Assembly: GCF_039634785.1 (NCBI RefSeq)
Contig: NZ_JBBIAB010000013.1
Location: forward strand, 1 to 64,000
Reading direction: 5' to 3'
DNA length: 64,000 nucleotides
Origin: Tistrella mobilis
GTDB lineage: Bacteria > Pseudomonadota > Alphaproteobacteria > Tistrellales > Tistrellaceae
Shown piece by piece: positions 61,492 to 64,000 of the stretch; within the stretch, counting starts at the first letter, position 1; each line of letters opens with the position of its first letter. Made by a program: the position numbers and the translations under genes. Under the pieces are notes generated by a model that was given only the letters and a program-made list of their open reading frames with translations, ran no database searches and was not told the DNA's origin.

Positions 61492-62140
61492 ATGAATCGC
61501 GTCTGCATCGTCTGCGAGGGTGCGACCGAGGTGGAGTTCGTCAAGGGGTGTCTGGCGCCACATCTGATGGATCATGGTGTGAGCGCCTATCCCTCCATCC
61601 TGCGCGCGCCATCGGGCGGGCATCGCGGTGGCCGCATGTCGGTCGAACGGCTGGCGCGCTTCCTGTCCCATCAGTATCGGGAGACGCGCCGGCTAGACGA
61701 CCCTGGTGGATTACTACGGGTTCCAGGATGCCGGCGGCTGCACGCGTGCAGATCTGGAACAGGACATTCTGGCGCATGTTACAAAGCATGCGTCCGGCAT
61801 CGATACCCGGTTCATCCACCCCTATGTTCAGATGCATGAATTCGAAGGGTTGCTGTTCTCGGATGTCGAACAGTTTCAGTATGTTCTGGACGGCTGGGAT
61901 GCCGGGGTCCGGCAGAGGCTGATCGCCATACGCGCGCAGTTCTCGACACCTGAAGACATCAACAACAGCCGCGCAACCGCGCCTTCTAAACGGATCCTGG
62001 CCGCCTTTCCGGACGGAAGCGACAACAAGACCGAACACGGCCCGGTGATCGCCGAAGCCATCGGCCTCGCCACGATCCGGCGGCACTGCCCCCAATTCGA
62101 CGCCTGGGTCGCCATGCTTGAAGCCTGGGGCAACGGCTGA
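61492..62140 (+). pseudogene. DUF4276 (TOPRIM-like) gene with frameshift
   Basis: The first frame encodes MNRVCIVCEGATEVEFVKGCLAPHL (the TOPRIM-like start of DUF4276) up to about 61690. The second, from about 61694, continues with TLVDYYGFQ, RFIHPYVQMHEFEGLLFSD and ends at 62140. A single indel near 61690-61695 would join them into about 215 aa, the usual family length. The C-terminal HEFEGLLFSD block is well kept, so the break is recent or a sequencing error. Partner of the truncated ATPase upstream. Confidence 0.75.
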
Positions 62141-62184
62141 GCGGCCGGGCACCGCCCGTACGGGATCCTGACGCGGCGACGAAG

Positions 62185-62214
62185 CCGGATCCCCGCCTTG
62201 CGCCGGGATGACGG
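62185..62214. repeat. REP-like intergenic repeat
   Basis: CCGGATCCCCGCCTTGCGCC followed by GGGATGACGG can form a small hairpin and looks like the dispersed GGATCCCCGCC...GGGATGACGG repeats common between genes of alphaproteobacteria. A degenerate relative occurs at about 62775-62800. Confidence 0.5.
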
Positions 62215-62324
62215 TGGGCAGGATGTGCCGGGACCGGCAGCGCCAGCGCCGGACATCAACGGCGCGCCGCGTGGATGGCCAGAGGGCTGAATCGACCGCC
62301 AACCCGGGGGGACCGGGTTGCGCG

Positions 62325-62573
62325 GTTTCCATGACCAGAGCAAATGGTCATGCCTTCAAACGTTGGACAACGCGGACGAAAGCCTGACCAGGTTTCCATG
62401 ACCGGAGCAAATGGTCATGCCTTCAAACGTAATTTCAGCACAATCGGCTGGCTGGCAGAAGTTTCCATGACCGGAGCAAATGGTCATGCCTTCAAACTGC
62501 TGGAAGGTGCACAAAATAATCGACCAAGCACAAAAAGTTTCCATGACCGGAGCAAATGGTCATGCCTTCAAAC
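62325..62573. CRISPR. Short orphan CRISPR-like array, four 37-bp repeats
   Basis: Four 37-bp repeats start at 62325, 62392, 62461 and 62537. Each begins GTTTCCATGACC and ends GGTCATGCCTTCAAAC, with the inner palindromic arms CATGACC/GGTCATG. The first has one changed base (A for G at position 12); the other three are identical. Unique spacers are 30, 32 and 39 bp, more uneven than usual. The degenerate first repeat and the AT-rich, palindrome-bearing right flank suggest the leader is on the right and transcription on the minus strand. No cas gene is in the window. Confidence 0.75.
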
Positions 62574-62640
62574 TCCCCCTCTTCCAAGCCCTTGTCAAGG
62601 GCCCTCCGAAAAGCGTGGCTTCCGTCGGGTTCAGGCCATT

Positions 62641-62658
62641 TGCATAACCGGTTATGCA
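62641..62658. promoter_or_regulatory. 18-bp perfect palindrome in the array flank
   Basis: TGCATAACCGGTTATGCA is perfectly symmetric and lies 68 bp right of the last CRISPR-like repeat, next to the most AT-rich stretch of the region (62675-62710). It could be an operator in the array leader. The remaining 62574-62854 gap shows no gene. Confidence 0.55.
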
Positions 62659-62854
62659 TCCCGGACAACCATGTCTTTTTTCTCAATATAATCAATATTA
62701 TAATAATTCCACTGGGTTATCCGTAGCCGGCTGCGGCTCACACACCCCTCTACTGCCATCCCCGCCCGTCGTCTCCGCCTGCGCGGGGAAGAGGGGGTGA
62801 GGGGGCAGGCATCGCCCTACCGCCCGGGACCACCCCATCGCCGCCACCCGGCCC

Positions 62855-63454
62855 TCACAAGGTCGCCACCTCCCACCCGATCCCATGCTCCGCCGCCACC
62901 CGCCGGAAGCGGTCATGCAGCCGGTCGAAGCTGGCGGTGTCGCGGGCGACCAGCAGGAAGCCTTCGCCATCGGTCAGCGGCAGCACCACCGCCTCGATCG
63001 GGGCACTGAGCGCGGGCGCCGGTTGTGCGATCTCGGGCCGGCCGGGCGGGCGCCAGGCCAGAAGTTCGGTCTCGAAAAGCAGATCGGCCGTCGCCGTCAG
63101 GGTGTCGTGATCCGGCGTCGGGGCCTCTGCCGGCACCAGGATCAAAACCTGCTGCTGCATGCCCCAGCGCGCATTGTCCAGCGCCCCGTCGATCACCGCC
63201 GCCGCCGGGCCGGTGGCAAAGATCAGCCGCCGGGTCAGCCGATAGCGGATCCGGGCGCCGAGCGTCGCGCAATAGGCCGGGTCGATCCAGAATACCACCC
63301 GCCCCTCTCCGGTCACCGCCTCGGCCAGCCAGGCCGCCAGCTCCGGCGTCGGCTGGGCATCCACCGGCGGCGGTTCGGTGGAGAAGGCGACCCGCACGCT
63401 CCGGCCATCGGGCCGGACCGGATCGGCGATCAGGCGGTTGCCGGGCGTGGTCAC
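62855..63454 (-). CDS. Hypothetical protein, possible immunity partner
   Basis: A 199-aa soluble-looking protein without recognised motifs (segments such as RVVFWIDPAYCATLGARIRY and AVVLPLTDGEGFLLVARDTASFDRL). It is coupled by a 4-base overlap (ATGA) to the preceding, larger gene that extends off the window. Gene order (large modular protein, then small soluble protein with overlap) resembles effector/immunity pairs, but no sequence evidence confirms that. Confidence 0.6.
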   Translation of the reverse strand: MTTPGNRLIADPVRPDGRSVRVAFSTEPPPVDAQPTPELAAWLAEAVTGEGRVVFWIDPAYCATLGARIRYRLTRRLIFATGPAAAVIDGALDNARWGMQQQVLILVPAEAPTPDHDTLTATADLLFETELLAWRPPGRPEIAQPAPALSAPIEAVVLPLTDGEGFLLVARDTASFDRLHDRFRRVAAEHGIGWEVATL

Positions 63455-64000
63455 GGCTGCGCTCCGCCGGCCGCCGCAGGCAAGCTGGTCTCGGGCAATG
63501 GCGTGAAGAAGGTATCCGCCGCCCAGTCATAAACCTCGCCCGAAACCGCCTCGCCAAGCGCATAGCCGCCGATGCCACCGACGATGCAGCCACCCAGCGC
63601 ACCCACGCCCGTGCCCAGCCCCGGTTCCACGAAGGTGCCGGCGGCAGCGCCCAGCTGGCCGACACCCCGGCAGCCCAGCCAGGCGCCGGTCCAGCCGGAG
63701 ACGACCTGCACCGTGCGCCGGATCGGCCGGTCGGCGACGACGATCGACCAGGCATCGATCGCGACACCGGCAATCAGAAACACCCGCCCGGCATAACGAT
63801 AGGCCCGCGCGCCCTGATAAAGCGCGGCCCCGCCGCGCCCGGCCGGCGCATGGTCGCTGATCCGGAAATTGTCATGGGTGCCGCGCTGGTTCCAGTGATA
63901 GTCGATGGTGCCGCTGCGCGGATTGGGGCCGTAATCCAGCCGCAGCACCCGCTTGCCGGTCACATCCTGGAAGAACAGGGTCGAGGTCGAGCGGCCCCGA
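63451..64000 (-). CDS. C-terminal part of a large protein with glycine-zipper region (5' end outside window)
   Basis: The frame stays open to the window end (FFQDVTGKRVLRLDYGPNP precedes the first internal GTG), so the start lies beyond 64000. Visible parts are DYGPNPRSGTIDYHWNQRG and SDHAPAGRGGAALYQGARAYRYAGRVF, then hydrophobic IAGVAIDAWSIVVA and a glycine-zipper tract (GLGTGVGALGGCIVGGIGGYALG), ending EVYDWAADTFFTPLPE. Similar tails occur on secreted or polymorphic-toxin-like proteins as I recall. Membrane insertion by the zipper is a plausible activity. Identity of the N-terminal part is unknown. Confidence 0.65.
   Translation of the reverse strand, partial: RGRSTSTLFFQDVTGKRVLRLDYGPNPRSGTIDYHWNQRGTHDNFRISDHAPAGRGGAALYQGARAYRYAGRVFLIAGVAIDAWSIVVADRPIRRTVQVVSGWTGAWLGCRGVGQLGAAAGTFVEPGLGTGVGALGGCIVGGIGGYALGEAVSGEVYDWAADTFFTPLPETSLPAAAGGAQP

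Overview
The window is very GC-rich and densely coded. It looks like chromosome of an alphaproteobacterium, probably a Rhodospirillales/Tistrella-like organism. That placement is an inference from base composition, gene style and gene families (UdgX, KatE, AAA/DUF4276, dipeptide ABC systems), not from a marker gene. No rRNA or tRNA genes were seen.

Layout. 1-8300: a 125-bp tandem repeat, a very large unrecognised protein, a decayed hipBA module with its operators, a large-subunit catalase (KatE type), a CBS-domain protein and a UdgX-type uracil-DNA glycosylase. 8499-27662: a hybrid NRPS/PKS assembly line on two proteins of 5201 and 1171 aa. I read it as C-T / C-A-T / C-A(Ser)-T / KS-DH-KR-T-T without AT / C-(A remnant)-T / C + A(MT inserted)-T-TE. 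A small ParD-like gene and a TPR-methyltransferase follow.

29800-38100: a compact RiPP locus that looks like the most novel part of the window. It has three short precursor genes with lasso-type leaders (WxxPxL, Thr at -2, Asp at core position 8 or 9, five-residue tails ending in Ser). It also has a PqqD-like recognition protein, an asparagine-synthetase-like lasso cyclase, a tetrapyrrole-methylase-fold enzyme carrying the hallmarks of borosin backbone N-methyltransferases, and two duplicated 2OG-Fe(II) oxygenases. A LysR regulator sits at the right edge, and a decayed copy of it follows precursor 1. No B2 leader protease, transporter or isopeptidase is visible.

38000-45900: nitronate monooxygenase and cytochrome b561, then arginase and ornithine cyclodeaminase (arginine to ornithine to proline) with a strong palindrome at the arginase start, a PDZ protein and an Lrp/AsnC regulator. 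43400-55060: a D-amino-acid/peptide utilisation region with an N-acyl-D-amino-acid deacylase, a CobW metallochaperone, an IclR regulator, a D-amino-acid dehydrogenase and a dipeptide-type ABC importer. It is split at 46.8-48.5 kb by a MazE-like antitoxin, an IS256-family transposase remnant and a lipoprotein gene. 55300-58200: a two-component system divergent from a PAP2 phosphatase with a PSGE variant motif.

58200-64000: YkgJ-type Cys-cluster protein, AraC regulator, small hypotheticals, a broken AAA-ATPase/DUF4276 pair, an orphan four-repeat CRISPR-like array with an AT-rich flank and an 18-bp palindrome, and at the right edge a two-gene unit (a glycine-zipper membrane-active-looking protein cut by the window end, plus a downstream partner) that may be a toxin/immunity pair.
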